Below are positions 25,757 to 34,916 of a DNA stretch of 64,000 bases, one piece after another (position 1 is the stretch's first letter; each line of letters opens with the position of its first letter). The position numbers were made by a program, and so were the translations under genes. The notes beneath the pieces were generated by a model, which did not search any database, had not been told where the DNA came from, and saw only the letters and a program-made list of their open reading frames with translations. This stretch comes from Nitrosovibrio tenuis (GTDB lineage: Bacteria > Pseudomonadota > Gammaproteobacteria > Burkholderiales > Nitrosomonadaceae). The stretch is from the NCBI RefSeq assembly GCF_900109785.1, contig NZ_FOBH01000002.1, positions 310,001-374,000 on the forward strand. The letters are read 5' to 3'.

Positions 25757-28700
25757 TCACGCGCCCACTTCCTCCCATAACTTCTCAAGCCGCTTAACAG
25801 AAACAGGGTAGGGCGTTTTCAATTCCTGGGCAAATAGAGAGATGCGCAGTTCCTCGATCTGCCAACGGAACTCCGCAAGTGAGGGATCGCTGAGTCCGGC
25901 CTTCCGGTGCTTCTCCAGGCGTTGTTCGTACTGTTGCCATAACCCGGCAATAACAGCTCCGTGACGAATGTCGCGCTCCGGGTTGACAGGGTATTTATCC
26001 AGGCGCAGGGCCATGCCCTTCAGATAACGCGGCAGATGTTGCAGCCGCTCCCAAGGCGTCTCGCACAGGAAACCCGGATAAACCAGGTGCCGTAGTTGCC
26101 CGTTGAGTTCATCCTTCAGTTTTCCGGCATCTTTTCCCATGGATGGGGACGATGCCGGCTTGCCAGTCCCGCCCCCTCTACCGGTTGCGGAAAGCCTGCT
26201 TAGTAATGCCTGACATTCGTTCGCGATAGCTTGTACCGCTCGGACAACCCCCTCGGTTACGGCGGGCAGCCGCGTTCTCGCCCGCTGCCTCTGGGCGGCG
26301 AATTCGTTTTCGGTACGCGGCAATGTGTCTGTGCCGATAAAGGCGCGGTCGGCGATGGCGCTCAGCACGTCCTCCCTGAGCGCATCCGCACTGATGAGAA
26401 TGTGTAATTGCAAAGCAGCCTGGCCCAGGTAACGGCTCTGCCCTGACAGATCCTTTTCCAGTTGCTTCATTTGCTCCTTGATCTCGAAACGCAACAACTG
26501 CCGCACTCCGCCGCGCATGCTCTCCTGCGCCGCTTCGCGAGTATCGAACAGGCGAATCGCCACTTTTCCCCCACGATTGACCAGCGCGGGATGGCCGGTA
26601 AGCTTTTTGCCTGCGCGCGTAAAGACGATTTCTTCGGGGAGATCGCCAAAATCCCAGCGCGTCACCTCATCCCGCTCGATCGGAATACGTTCGTCTGGTC
26701 CCGACCCCGAGGGCCCCGAGAACGTCAACCGTGCCGCCTGGCCAAGCTGCGCCTTGAGTTCCTCAAGATCCCGGCTCATCGCAAGTTCGCGCCCGGCATC
26801 ATCTACAATTTGGTAATTCATCAGCAGATGCTGAGGCAGCTTTTCGTCTTGCCATGTATCCGGCGAAACAGTGATGCCCGTCTTGAGCAATACAAACCCG
26901 GCCAGCGCCTTGGTGAGCAGCATTCGAAGCGGTGCGGGCGTGGACTGGTCTGCTGCGGGTCCCGAATCACAACTTTCCAGAAACCCCGTGACAAACTCCG
27001 GTATGGGCACCACATGACGGCGTATCTGTTTGGGAAGCGCCTTCAGATACCACGTCACCTTCTCGCGGATCAATCCCGGAACGAGCCAATCGAATTGCGC
27101 GGAGTCCAATTTATTGAGCAGCGGTAATGCCGCGGTAATCGTGACGCCATCCAGGACGCTCCCGGGATCGAAGCGGTAACTCAACGGCAGCCGGGCATTA
27201 TCCACGGTCACGCTGTCGGGAAACCGCTCCTCGGTGACGCTGCTCGCCGCATGGCGCATCAGGTAATCCCTGCTGAGATAGAGAAGTTTCGGGTTTTCCC
27301 GCTCGGCCTGCTTGCGCCATTTCTCGAATGCCGCGCCGTTGGAGATGTCGCCGGGGATGACGCGATCGTAAAAAGCAAAAATTGCCATATCGTCCACCAG
27401 CACGTCCGGTCGCCGCGCCTTATGCTCCAGCGCGGCAACACTTTCGATAAGTTTGCGGTTATGCTCGAAAAATGGAGCCCGGGTTGCATATTCGCCCGCG
27501 ACCAGCGCTGCACGGATAAAAATTTCGCGCGCTTCGCGAGGATTGATGGCGCCGTAATAAACCCGGCGTTTCGGCACCACGGTAAGGCCGTACAGCGTCA
27601 CGCGCTCGTATGCCGAAACCTGTGCCGGAGTTTTCTCCCAGTGGGGATCGAAGTAGTGCTTTTTGCACAGCCCGCCCGCGATTTTCTCTATCCAGACGGG
27701 ATCTATTTTCGCCGCGCAGCGCGCGTAGAGCCTGGTTGTTTCGGTCAGTTCCGCTGCCATTAGCCATTTAGGTTTGGCTTTCTTCAGCACCGAGCCGGGA
27801 AATATCGAGAATTTGATTCCCCGCGCTCCCAAGTATTCGCCATCCTCATCGGATTTAAAACCGATATTGCCCAGCAGCCCCGCCAACAGTGCACGGTGGA
27901 TTTCCTCATACGAGGCGGGAATTTCGTTGGGTCGGAGTCCCGTTTCCAGAACCAGTACATGCAGTTGGCCATGGATTTCACGCCATTCGCGCATCCTGCG
28001 GTGAGATAAAAAATGTGCCTGGCAATCCGCCAGCAACTTTCGATTGGATTTTTTGTGCTTCAGCAAATCATCGAAAAAATCCCATAACTTCAGATAGCCA
28101 AGAAAATCGGAGCGCTCGTCCTGAAACCGCTGATGCGCCCTGTCCGCTGCTTCTTGCCGCTCAAATGGACGCTCACGCGGGTCTTGCACACTCAGGGCGG
28201 AAGCGATGATGAGCACTTCACTCAAGCAATTCTCGTCTTTGGCTGCGAGAATCATGCGCGCAATTTTGGGATCGATGGGAAACTTCGCCAGGCGCCAGCC
28301 CACCTTGGTAAGCGCATTGCCGTCATCCACAGCGCCGAGCTCGGCCAGCAGCTGGTATCCGTCTGCAATCATTCGTGGCAAGGGCGGATCAAGAAAAGGA
28401 AAGTCTTCCACGGATCCAATTTTGAGCGACTTCATGCGCAAAATCACGGATGACAGCGATGAGCGCAGGATTTCCGGATCGGTGAATTCCGGACGCGCAA
28501 GATAATCTTCTTCAGAGTAGAGCCGAATGCAGACACCGCTCATCACACGGCCACAGCGCCCCGCCCGCTGGTTGGCGGACGCACGCGAAATTTTTTCTAC
28601 CTGCAACTGCTCCACCTTGTTGCGGTAGCTGTAGCGATTGAGGCGTGCCAGTCCCGTGTCGATCACATAGCGGATGCCGGGAACAGTGAGAGAAGTCTCC

Positions 28701-29722
28701 GCCACATTGGTCGCAAGCACGATACGTCTCATGCTGCTGCCTCCGGGCTTGAATACCCGTTCCTGATCGGCATAGGACTGGCGCGCGAACAACGGCAGGA
28801 TTTCAGCGCTGGAAACGGCGGCGCCACGGTTACCCCCCACACCGGCGCCCGGTCCACCTAAAGCATGTTTGCGCAGAGCCTCGGCAGTCTCGCGGATTTC
28901 CCGTTCTCCCGGAAGGAAGATCAATACATCACCTGCGCCCTCGCGTGCAACCTCATCCACCTCATCAAGAATGGCCTGTTCAAAATCGACTTCTTCCTCT
29001 TCATTCTCTTTCTCCCCGGTTCGATTCTGGGCTGCATCACGGCTCCGGCTACCATCCTGAGACTGGCCAAAACGGGCGGCCCGGCGAATGAAATCGATAG
29101 GACGGTAGCGCACCTCCACGGGGTACATTCTGCCCGAGACCTCGATCACCGGCGCATTGTGGAAATGTGCCGAAAAGCGTTCCGCATTGATAGTGGCGGA
29201 GGTCACGATAAGCTTGAGATCCGGTCGCCGAGGCAGCAATTGCCTTAGATAGCCGAGCAGGAAATCGATATTGAGACTGCGTTCATGCGCCTCGTCGATA
29301 ATGAGGGTGTCGTACCCAAGTAGCAACGGATCGCTCTGGGTTTCAGCCAGCAGGATGCCGTCGGTCATGAGCTTGACATAAGTCTGTCCGCTCACCTGGT
29401 CGGAGAACCGCACCTTATACCCGACCGCGTGGCCCAGCGTGCTATTCAGTTCCGAGGCAATCCGCGCCGCAACGGTGCGCGCCGCAATGCGCCGCGGTTG
29501 TGTATGCCCGATCATTCCTCCCACTCCACGCCCGAGTTCGAGGCAGATTTTGGGCAACTGCGTAGTCTTGCCCGAGCCCGTCTCTCCGCACACGACGACA
29601 ACCTGGTGTTCCCCAACCGCGCGCGCGATCTCGTCACGACACGCGACGACCGGCAAGCCTTCGGAGTAAACCGGTTTAGGAAGATTGGTCAGACGCCAGG
29701 CAGCGTCGAAGGGCTTTTTCAT
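25757..29722 (-). CDS. hrpA: ATP-dependent RNA helicase HrpA (DEAH box)
   Basis: A 1321-residue SF2 helicase of normal HrpA length, acting on RNA in the cytoplasm; in E. coli it rescues stalled ribosomes. From the N-terminus: Walker A GETGSGKTTQLPKICLELG near residue 46, motif Ia HTQPRRIAARTVAARI, DEAH box in LIIDEAHERSLNIDFLLGYL, SAT motif VTSATINAERFSAHF, motif V LATNVAETSLTVPGIRYVID, and motif VI SRASANQRAGRCGRV. The HA2 and OB domains follow. The C-terminal half is the DUF3418 region typical of HrpA (FCETPWERLQHLPRYLKGM, EFRWQIEELRISLFAQELK). The ribosome site before the ATG is weak. Several long antisense frames lie within it; none is supported. Confidence 0.95.
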   Translation of the reverse strand: MKKPFDAAWRLTNLPKPVYSEGLPVVACRDEIARAVGEHQVVVVCGETGSGKTTQLPKICLELGRGVGGMIGHTQPRRIAARTVAARIASELNSTLGHAVGYKVRFSDQVSGQTYVKLMTDGILLAETQSDPLLLGYDTLIIDEAHERSLNIDFLLGYLRQLLPRRPDLKLIVTSATINAERFSAHFHNAPVIEVSGRMYPVEVRYRPIDFIRRAARFGQSQDGSRSRDAAQNRTGEKENEEEEVDFEQAILDEVDEVAREGAGDVLIFLPGEREIRETAEALRKHALGGPGAGVGGNRGAAVSSAEILPLFARQSYADQERVFKPGGSSMRRIVLATNVAETSLTVPGIRYVIDTGLARLNRYSYRNKVEQLQVEKISRASANQRAGRCGRVMSGVCIRLYSEEDYLARPEFTDPEILRSSLSSVILRMKSLKIGSVEDFPFLDPPLPRMIADGYQLLAELGAVDDGNALTKVGWRLAKFPIDPKIARMILAAKDENCLSEVLIIASALSVQDPRERPFERQEAADRAHQRFQDERSDFLGYLKLWDFFDDLLKHKKSNRKLLADCQAHFLSHRRMREWREIHGQLHVLVLETGLRPNEIPASYEEIHRALLAGLLGNIGFKSDEDGEYLGARGIKFSIFPGSVLKKAKPKWLMAAELTETTRLYARCAAKIDPVWIEKIAGGLCKKHYFDPHWEKTPAQVSAYERVTLYGLTVVPKRRVYYGAINPREAREIFIRAALVAGEYATRAPFFEHNRKLIESVAALEHKARRPDVLVDDMAIFAFYDRVIPGDISNGAAFEKWRKQAERENPKLLYLSRDYLMRHAASSVTEERFPDSVTVDNARLPLSYRFDPGSVLDGVTITAALPLLNKLDSAQFDWLVPGLIREKVTWYLKALPKQIRRHVVPIPEFVTGFLESCDSGPAADQSTPAPLRMLLTKALAGFVLLKTGITVSPDTWQDEKLPQHLLMNYQIVDDAGRELAMSRDLEELKAQLGQAARLTFSGPSGSGPDERIPIERDEVTRWDFGDLPEEIVFTRAGKKLTGHPALVNRGGKVAIRLFDTREAAQESMRGGVRQLLRFEIKEQMKQLEKDLSGQSRYLGQAALQLHILISADALREDVLSAIADRAFIGTDTLPRTENEFAAQRQRARTRLPAVTEGVVRAVQAIANECQALLSRLSATGRGGGTGKPASSPSMGKDAGKLKDELNGQLRHLVYPGFLCETPWERLQHLPRYLKGMALRLDKYPVNPERDIRHGAVIAGLWQQYEQRLEKHRKAGLSDPSLAEFRWQIEELRISLFAQELKTPYPVSVKRLEKLWEEVGA

Positions 29723-29933
29723 AAGTCAGTACGGGAGCTGCAATACTTTCGGAGAGTGTGCTTAAGGATTTCCGGTGACGGATAATATCTTATGGCGAGG
29801 GGGCTGGCTCTCTCCTACTACCGGGTACGGGAGGGGTAGTACTCAGCACTGCCTCACTGCCTTGTTCCGCTCGCATTCTCGTGGATGAGGGCTATATTGA
29901 TATTATCCCGTCTGCGAAGCATTTCATTGAGTC

Positions 29934-30119
29934 ATGATCAGAAATCCTCGCACCAAACGATTATTATCCGTCCCGCTGCTTATTCTGGGTGGTTTATTGA
30001 TGTTTCTCGCCCCGGAAAATATCTGGATCGGAGCAATATTATTCGTCCTCGGTATCGGGGTGGAAATAGTAGGCCTTGTGCTGGCGCATCGTGCCAAGAC
30101 GTCGCAAAGCCGAGAATAA
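29934..30119 (+). CDS. Small two-helix membrane protein
   Basis: A 61-residue protein. RLLSVPLLILGGLLMFLAPE and IWIGAILFVLGIGVEIVGLV are two membrane helices with a short NIW-centred turn; the tail AHRAKTSQSRE is basic. The N-terminus MIRNPRTKR is basic, giving an N-in orientation. This matches a family of tiny conserved hydrophobic proteins with no known function. It is followed by a strong terminator at 30226-30263, which supports transcription. Confidence 0.65.
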   Translation: MIRNPRTKRLLSVPLLILGGLLMFLAPENIWIGAILFVLGIGVEIVGLVLAHRAKTSQSRE

Positions 30120-30225
30120 CGCGAGATGGGGCCAAATCACGTCAGATGCCACGTGATCTCTCACATCCAGCTGAGGTGAATAGAGAGCCCGAGAACCTGT
30201 TGAGCCATCTAAATTTCGGACGTAA

Positions 30226-30263
30226 AATAAACCCGAAGGCGAACCACCGGCTTCGGGTTTATT
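30226..30263. terminator. Strong hairpin between convergent genes
   Basis: 13-bp perfect stem AATAAACCCGAAG/CTTCGGGTTTATT with a 12-base loop. It is flanked by A- and T-rich arms, so it can act in both directions, for 29934-30119 (+) and the PEP-CTERM gene at 30361 (-). Confidence 0.85.
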
Positions 30264-30360
30264 AGTTGTTCTACTTCATTCGCCTGAAGCGATTATTTCG
30301 TAATTGCTGTGCCAAAGGCAGTAGTCAGCATCTAGCATTTAAGTCCCTGTCCAGTAAAAG

Positions 30361-31518
30361 TCAAGCCGCGACGCTACCTCTCCCTTCGTTTTCTCCATTT
30401 ACGGCACGGCGCCGGATCATAAACACTATGACCCCGAGACCAGCCAGCATCATCGCGTATTCCGAAGGCTCCGGAACGGGCGCCAGGACACCGAACAACC
30501 CATGAGCTTCATTGTTGGGCCCCGCGGTGAAATACAACAAGTGGCTGCTTCCGCCGGATCCGTCATTCCCGGGCGATATAGCCCACAGGCCGTCGATCGC
30601 AAGTGGCTTATTGCTGGCATCGAGTACTTGCCCGAGGAACGCATGAGTAGTCGGATCGTAAATATTGATGTGACCGTCGCCAAAATTGCCCACTAGCAAG
30701 TCGCCCGCCATGGAGCCGAACGAGGAGGGCGCAATCGCCATTCCCCATGGCGCGTTCAATGTTCCCTCAGACGCGACTCGACCAATAAAGTCGCCGCTCA
30801 GGCTGAATTGGTCGACAAATCCCTTTCCAAGCCCCGGAACGTCATCGTGCTTTGCGTCATCCTGTTGAGCATAAGAGACATAAAGCGAGCCGTTGAGATT
30901 CTGAACATTGAAAGGTGCGTAACCGCTGGGAAGGGTCGCGTCGGTAAACGATCCGGACAAGGATGGAGCTGCGCCGTCTCCTTTATAGACGTCGATTGCG
31001 CCTGTCTTGAAGTTCGCCGCATAGAGATAATCATGGCCCGAGGTATTGCCAATGGCTGCGCCCTTGTAAATGTTTGCCGTGGACGCCGGAGCAATTGTTT
31101 CAGCTGCTGTGCCCAGTGCCGGACGCCACCCGGAGACTGTCCCATCCTCGCTCACGAACAGGAAGCGATTGCCATTGAATGATGTGGTACTGTTGTTGAA
31201 AACTTGGCCAGTTACGCTCCCAGCGCCGGGGATCGAAACCATCAGCGACTGTTTGGTCGTAGCCTGGGTTCCAGGATCCACGGAGTATAAATTCGCCGTT
31301 CCCGTACCATTTGCGGAAACCCAGAATGGAGTCGCCGGACCGAACGACATTCCCCAGGCATTCTTGAGATTAGGATCGGTGATTTGCGCGGCATTGGCAG
31401 TCTGATCATCGGTCACCAGATTGGTTTGAACAAAGGGAACAGCCCAGACAGGAATCGATAAAGAAGACATCAGTGCTGCCGCGGCAATTGGAGATAAGCA
31501 CGATCGGATTTGTCGCAT
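30361..31518 (-). CDS. PEP-CTERM protein of the TIGR03118 family
   Basis: A 385-residue exported protein. The ATG at 31518 is preceded by GAGGAG at 7-base spacing; the ORF extends upstream to a TTG at 31533 with less support. The signal peptide is SPIAAAALMSSLSIPVWA. The body contains the repeats typical of this beta-propeller-like family: FVQTNLVTDDQTANAAQITD, NLKNAWGMSFGPATPFWVSA, HDYLYAANFKTGAIDVYKGD and LVGNFGDGHINIYDPTT. It ends with the sorting signal VPEPSEYAMMLAGLGVIVFM and MIRRRAV. It is probably carried to the outer surface by the exosortase/PEP-CTERM system; binding partner unknown. Confidence 0.9.
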   Translation of the reverse strand: MRQIRSCLSPIAAAALMSSLSIPVWAVPFVQTNLVTDDQTANAAQITDPNLKNAWGMSFGPATPFWVSANGTGTANLYSVDPGTQATTKQSLMVSIPGAGSVTGQVFNNSTTSFNGNRFLFVSEDGTVSGWRPALGTAAETIAPASTANIYKGAAIGNTSGHDYLYAANFKTGAIDVYKGDGAAPSLSGSFTDATLPSGYAPFNVQNLNGSLYVSYAQQDDAKHDDVPGLGKGFVDQFSLSGDFIGRVASEGTLNAPWGMAIAPSSFGSMAGDLLVGNFGDGHINIYDPTTHAFLGQVLDASNKPLAIDGLWAISPGNDGSGGSSHLLYFTAGPNNEAHGLFGVLAPVPEPSEYAMMLAGLGVIVFMIRRRAVNGENEGRGSVAA

Positions 31519-31968
31519 GATATTTCTCCTCAATGAGTTATAAGAATTTCAGTTCAAGTTGCCAGGTTCGGTCCCTTCCATGAAGTTCCTTTTACTGTTT
31601 TCCGGTTTGCTTCGTCTTTCTGTCTCTCCCCTTCCGTTATGGAGCCTGTTGACCGAAGCCAGCAATGCTACAACCTGCCAGCCAAATTGCTAAAGCTGGA
31701 GTGCTACGGCAGGCCCTCTGAATCTGGCTTGATGGCTTGCGCGGCATCAATTTTTAGAATGGGATGACCCTGGCTCATTCAGCATAGCTCATATAATGGA
31801 TTTATTTTCTTGTACGTGGGGTCTCAGACCGATTCTCCTGGCAAGAAGGCTTACAATGGTTTATAGGTGGCTAAGTGAGTGGCTGTGAGTGGCTGAGTCA
31901 ACTGCCGAAGAACCATCCCGAGGCGTTGACGGTCAAAAATGGGATAACATGTAAGGAGGGCTCCTCTT
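31519..31968. other. Divergent promoter region of the TIGR03118 protein and msrB
   Basis: About 450 bases without a gene. Two GTGAGTGGCT copies lie close together near 31873-31895. No longer repeat or hairpin is evident, apart from the small inverted pair around the msrB ribosome site. Confidence 0.5.
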
Positions 31969-32484
31969 ATGAACCGACGAGTCGTACTTCAAACTCTTGC
32001 TGCGCTGGCTACATTACCCGTAGTTTCGGCATGCTCTCCCGGTAAAACGGCCACAGCCGGCCCCACGGTCAAACCTTTGAATAAGCCGCATGAAGAATGG
32101 CGGGGTCTGGTTTCGCCCGCAGCTTATAAGGTATTGTTTGAGGAAGATACTGAACGGCCGGGTAGTAGCCCGCTTAATCATGAAGACCGCGAAGGCACTT
32201 ACGTTTGTGCCGCTTGTCACTTGACGCTGTTTGATAGTGCGGATAAATACGAAAGCGGTACCGGGTGGCCTAGCTTTACACAGCCCATCAAGGGACATAT
32301 GGAAACAAAGCGTGATTTCAGGATGATTCTGCCGCGCACAGAGTATCACTGCGCGCGGTGCGGGGGTCACCAGGGTCACGTGTTCAATGATGGTCCGCTT
32401 CCGCGCAAAGAGCGCTGGTGCAACAATGGCGTCGCGCTTCAATTCATATTAAAAGGCGAGCAGCTGCCGGCGCTCAGGAGCTGA
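31969..32484 (+). CDS. msrB: Exported lipoprotein methionine-R-sulfoxide reductase (MsrB)
   Basis: A 171-residue enzyme reducing methionine-R-sulfoxide in proteins, here predicted to act outside the cytoplasm. The N-terminus MNRRVVLQTLAALATLPVVS carries twin arginines and a lipobox VSAC (Cys22), so export by Tat or Sec with lipid attachment is likely. MsrB signatures: TYVCAACHLTLFDSADKYES (first zinc CxxC), GTGWPSFTQPIKGHMETKRD, HCARCGGHQGHVFNDGP (second CxxC) and KERWCNNGVALQFIL with catalytic Cys151. The ribosome site AAGGAG can pair with the adjacent CTCCT. It is followed by msrA 56 bases later. Confidence 0.93.
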   Translation: MNRRVVLQTLAALATLPVVSACSPGKTATAGPTVKPLNKPHEEWRGLVSPAAYKVLFEEDTERPGSSPLNHEDREGTYVCAACHLTLFDSADKYESGTGWPSFTQPIKGHMETKRDFRMILPRTEYHCARCGGHQGHVFNDGPLPRKERWCNNGVALQFILKGEQLPALRS

Positions 32485-32540
32485 TTGGCTATCTCGCCTA
32501 TTTCGAGTTGTTGGCGCGTCCGGCATGGTTTGCCTATTCC

Positions 32541-33224
32541 ATGAATGTTTTCGATCATATCCACCGTAAACAAGCCGGCGTTGCCTTGCTGGCAGCATTC
32601 TCGTTATTGATGCTCTCTGCCTGCGACCAGTCAAATGCGCGTAACAAGTCCGGGAGCGGCAGCCTGCCCGAGCATGGAGCCGTTGCGCTTTCCTCAGCAG
32701 CGGGGATCGCCACCTTTGCCGGGGGCTGCTTCTGGTGCACGGAAGCGGATTTCGATAAAGTGCCAGGGGTTCTATCCACAACCTCCGGTTATCTGGGCGG
32801 CACGGTGGCTAACCCTACTTATAAGCAGGTTTCCTCAGGCAAAACGGGGCATGTTGAAGCGGTGCAGGTGCGCTTCGATCCCGCAAAAACCACTTATGCC
32901 AAGTTGCTCGCCGCTTTTTGGCCGACGATCGATCCCCTTACTTCCGACGGCCAATTTTGTGATCACGGCGGACAATACCGCAGCGTGATCTTTTATCACG
33001 ATGCCGAGCAGAAGCGCGAAGCCGAGGCATCGAAGGCTGAACTCGAAGCCTCGGGACGTTTCAAGCAACCGATCGTAACTGAAATTTTGCCCGCTACCGA
33101 GTTCTACCCTGCTGAGGAATACCACCAGGACTATTACCTTAAAAACCCGATCCGTTACAAATACTACCGCAGCAGTTGTGGCCGGGATGCGCGTCTGGCC
33201 GAAGTTTGGGGTATTTCAAGATAA
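32541..33224 (+). CDS. msrA: Exported lipoprotein methionine-S-sulfoxide reductase (MsrA)
   Basis: A 227-residue enzyme that repairs methionine-S-sulfoxide. LAAFSLLMLSACDQSNARNK is a lipoprotein signal with lipobox LSAC. The catalytic motif GGCFWCTEADFDKVPGVLST has the nucleophilic Cys63; further family segments are TSGYLGGTVANPTYKQVSSG, GHVEAVQVRFDP, QFCDHGGQYRSVIFYH and EFYPAEEYHQDYYLKNP, with the C-terminal CG pair in SSCGRD for resolution. The start at 32541 lacks a good ribosome site. With msrB it forms a two-gene surface or periplasm repair set. Confidence 0.92.
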   Translation: MNVFDHIHRKQAGVALLAAFSLLMLSACDQSNARNKSGSGSLPEHGAVALSSAAGIATFAGGCFWCTEADFDKVPGVLSTTSGYLGGTVANPTYKQVSSGKTGHVEAVQVRFDPAKTTYAKLLAAFWPTIDPLTSDGQFCDHGGQYRSVIFYHDAEQKREAEASKAELEASGRFKQPIVTEILPATEFYPAEEYHQDYYLKNPIRYKYYRSSCGRDARLAEVWGISR

Positions 33225-33301
33225 GCAGTGTTACTGCTTCAGAAATCTTTCTCGGAAATCTTTCCTTCCGCCTGCGTACCATGGTTATTAGCGGAGGGCA
33301 T

Positions 33302-34063
33302 TCAACGCTGGACCTGGGGGGCTGATCCCGAAGCTGCTGCTGACGCTGGATTTTCGGTCCCGTCGCGTCTGGCCCTGACTTCGTTGGGATCCAGGTTTAT
33401 GACCCGGGGGTCTTTCGCTGAAGGTGAGGAGAGAAGTCTTGCCTGCATATCTTCGGTCCTGGCGTCTTTCGCCTTTATATTTTTGGCTTCACCCTTGGTT
33501 TTTATCTCCTTTGGCTCCCTTGCCCCTTTTGCTTCTTTCACCTTTGGCTCTTTGTTTTTTGAGGGATTTGCTTTCGGACCGGCGTCTTTGGCCGTGATTT
33601 CCCCACTCTTTAAATCTTTGGCTGTATCGTATCGGCCCTTAAGCTCGTTGCTCAAGGCAATATAGTTGCGGTATTCATTCTGCATTTGGGATTGAAGCAG
33701 CGAATATTGATGGCCATAGGTCGTGCTGGCATTTTCCAATTGGCGTAATTTGACATCCAGTTGACGCCGGTTTTGGGAATTATCCTTGGCTGCGACGGTT
33801 TTAGCGGCTAGCGATACTTCCTGAATTTTCTGGTTCAATTGCTTGAATAACTGGGCCATACTATTGGCAGCGGCGCTATAGCGCCGGTGGTGCAACTCCA
33901 TCCTTTCAAAATCTGTCAGCGGCTGACCTATCGGGAGAGAAGGTTGCTCAGGCACGTCACTTGCCGGAGCCTGTTCCGCAAACGCGCTGACCGAGATGAA
34001 TGCGAGTATCAGAACCATCAATGCGGCGTAACCGACCAATTTATTTTGAGCACCGTAAGTCAT
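33302..34063 (-). CDS. Exported coiled-coil protein with a Lys/Glu/Pro-rich tail
   Basis: A 253-residue protein starting at 34063 (GGAG in range); the frame to 34126 is not needed. A signal peptide (LVGYAALMVLILAFISVSAF) is followed by a helical, coiled-coil-like region (RYSAAANSMAQLFKQLNQKI, RRQLDVKLRQLENASTTYGH). Residues 140-220 are low complexity, dominated by K, E, A, P and D (SKNKEPKVKEAKGAREPKEI), then a Ser/Ala/Pro tail. No domain is recognised. It could be a periplasmic spacer or cell-wall-associated protein. It converges with msrA. Confidence 0.7.
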   Translation of the reverse strand: MTYGAQNKLVGYAALMVLILAFISVSAFAEQAPASDVPEQPSLPIGQPLTDFERMELHHRRYSAAANSMAQLFKQLNQKIQEVSLAAKTVAAKDNSQNRRQLDVKLRQLENASTTYGHQYSLLQSQMQNEYRNYIALSNELKGRYDTAKDLKSGEITAKDAGPKANPSKNKEPKVKEAKGAREPKEIKTKGEAKNIKAKDARTEDMQARLLSSPSAKDPRVINLDPNEVRARRDGTENPASAAASGSAPQVQR

Positions 34064-34280
34064 GAATGAACTCCGAATTGTTGGATCCCCCACCCTGATG
34101 GTATACCTGTTCAGCCCGGTTTCCAATTTCTAACCTCTGATAAGATGCTTTTTCGGCTCATTAAATTCAAGGTAGCGGGCAAAACTATTGTCGTTTACCA
34201 GTATAAGCTAAACTGCGCGATGGGCAATCATGCGACAAATACGCTTTCTTTACTGTGTACGCCTTTGGACCATTTCCATA

Positions 34281-34916
34281 ATGATGATTTCCGAAACTTC
34301 TAAAGGCAAATTTATCACAATGGAGGGTATAGACGGTGCGGGCAAGAGCACGCACCTCAACTGGCTTGCTGATTTTTTTCGTAGCAGGGGAAAGACCGTA
34401 GTGGTGACACGTGAACCAGGCGGTACGCGCCTGGGGGAAAGACTGCGGGAACTCCTGCTCGACAATTATCAGACCATGCATGGAGAAACCGAGGCATTGC
34501 TGATGTTTGCGGCGCGGCGCGAACATCTGGACAAGGTCATCGTGCCGGCGCTGGATCAGGGGAACTGGGTTATTTCCGATCGATTTACCGACGCCAGCTT
34601 TGCTTATCAGGGTGGAGGCCGGGGCTTGCCCATCCAGAAACTCGAGGTACTCGAACACTGGGTACAAGGACTATTTCAGCCGGACCTGACACTTTATCTC
34701 GATGTGACAGTCGAATTGGGCAGGCAGCGAACCAGTGCAATCAAGACGGCTGACCGGTTCGAAAAAGAACGGGATGAGTTTTTTCAGAGAGTCAGAGAAT
34801 GTTATCTTGAACGGGCACGGAAATTCCCTCAGCGAATAAGGGTGATAAACGCAAATCTACCTTTGGAACAAGTTAACAAATCGATTGAAGAGACCATTAT
34901 ATCTTTCTGTAAATGA
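34281..34916 (+). CDS. tmk: Thymidylate kinase
   Basis: A 211-residue dTMP kinase that makes dTDP for DNA synthesis. KGKFITMEGIDGAGKSTHLN contains the P-loop, VVTREPGGTRLGERLRELLL is the family DRE/P-motif region, VISDRFTDASFAYQGGGRGL is the dTMP-binding loop and LTLYLDVTVELGRQR the later beta strand. Two adjacent ATGs at 34281/34284 fit the family; the longer frame to 34230 has no support. The stop overlaps the holB start (ATGA), a common tmk-holB arrangement. Confidence 0.94.
   Translation: MMISETSKGKFITMEGIDGAGKSTHLNWLADFFRSRGKTVVVTREPGGTRLGERLRELLLDNYQTMHGETEALLMFAARREHLDKVIVPALDQGNWVISDRFTDASFAYQGGGRGLPIQKLEVLEHWVQGLFQPDLTLYLDVTVELGRQRTSAIKTADRFEKERDEFFQRVRECYLERARKFPQRIRVINANLPLEQVNKSIEETIISFCK

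Noticed and set aside
26462-27127. 221-codon plus-strand frame
   Set aside because: Antisense to hrpA; no domain or ribosome site.
33228-33665. 145-codon plus-strand frame rich in Phe/Ser
   Set aside because: It is the mirror image of the Lys/Glu-rich low-complexity tail of the minus-strand gene.
34185-34667. 160-codon minus-strand frame
   Set aside because: Antisense to tmk, which has a full set of family motifs.
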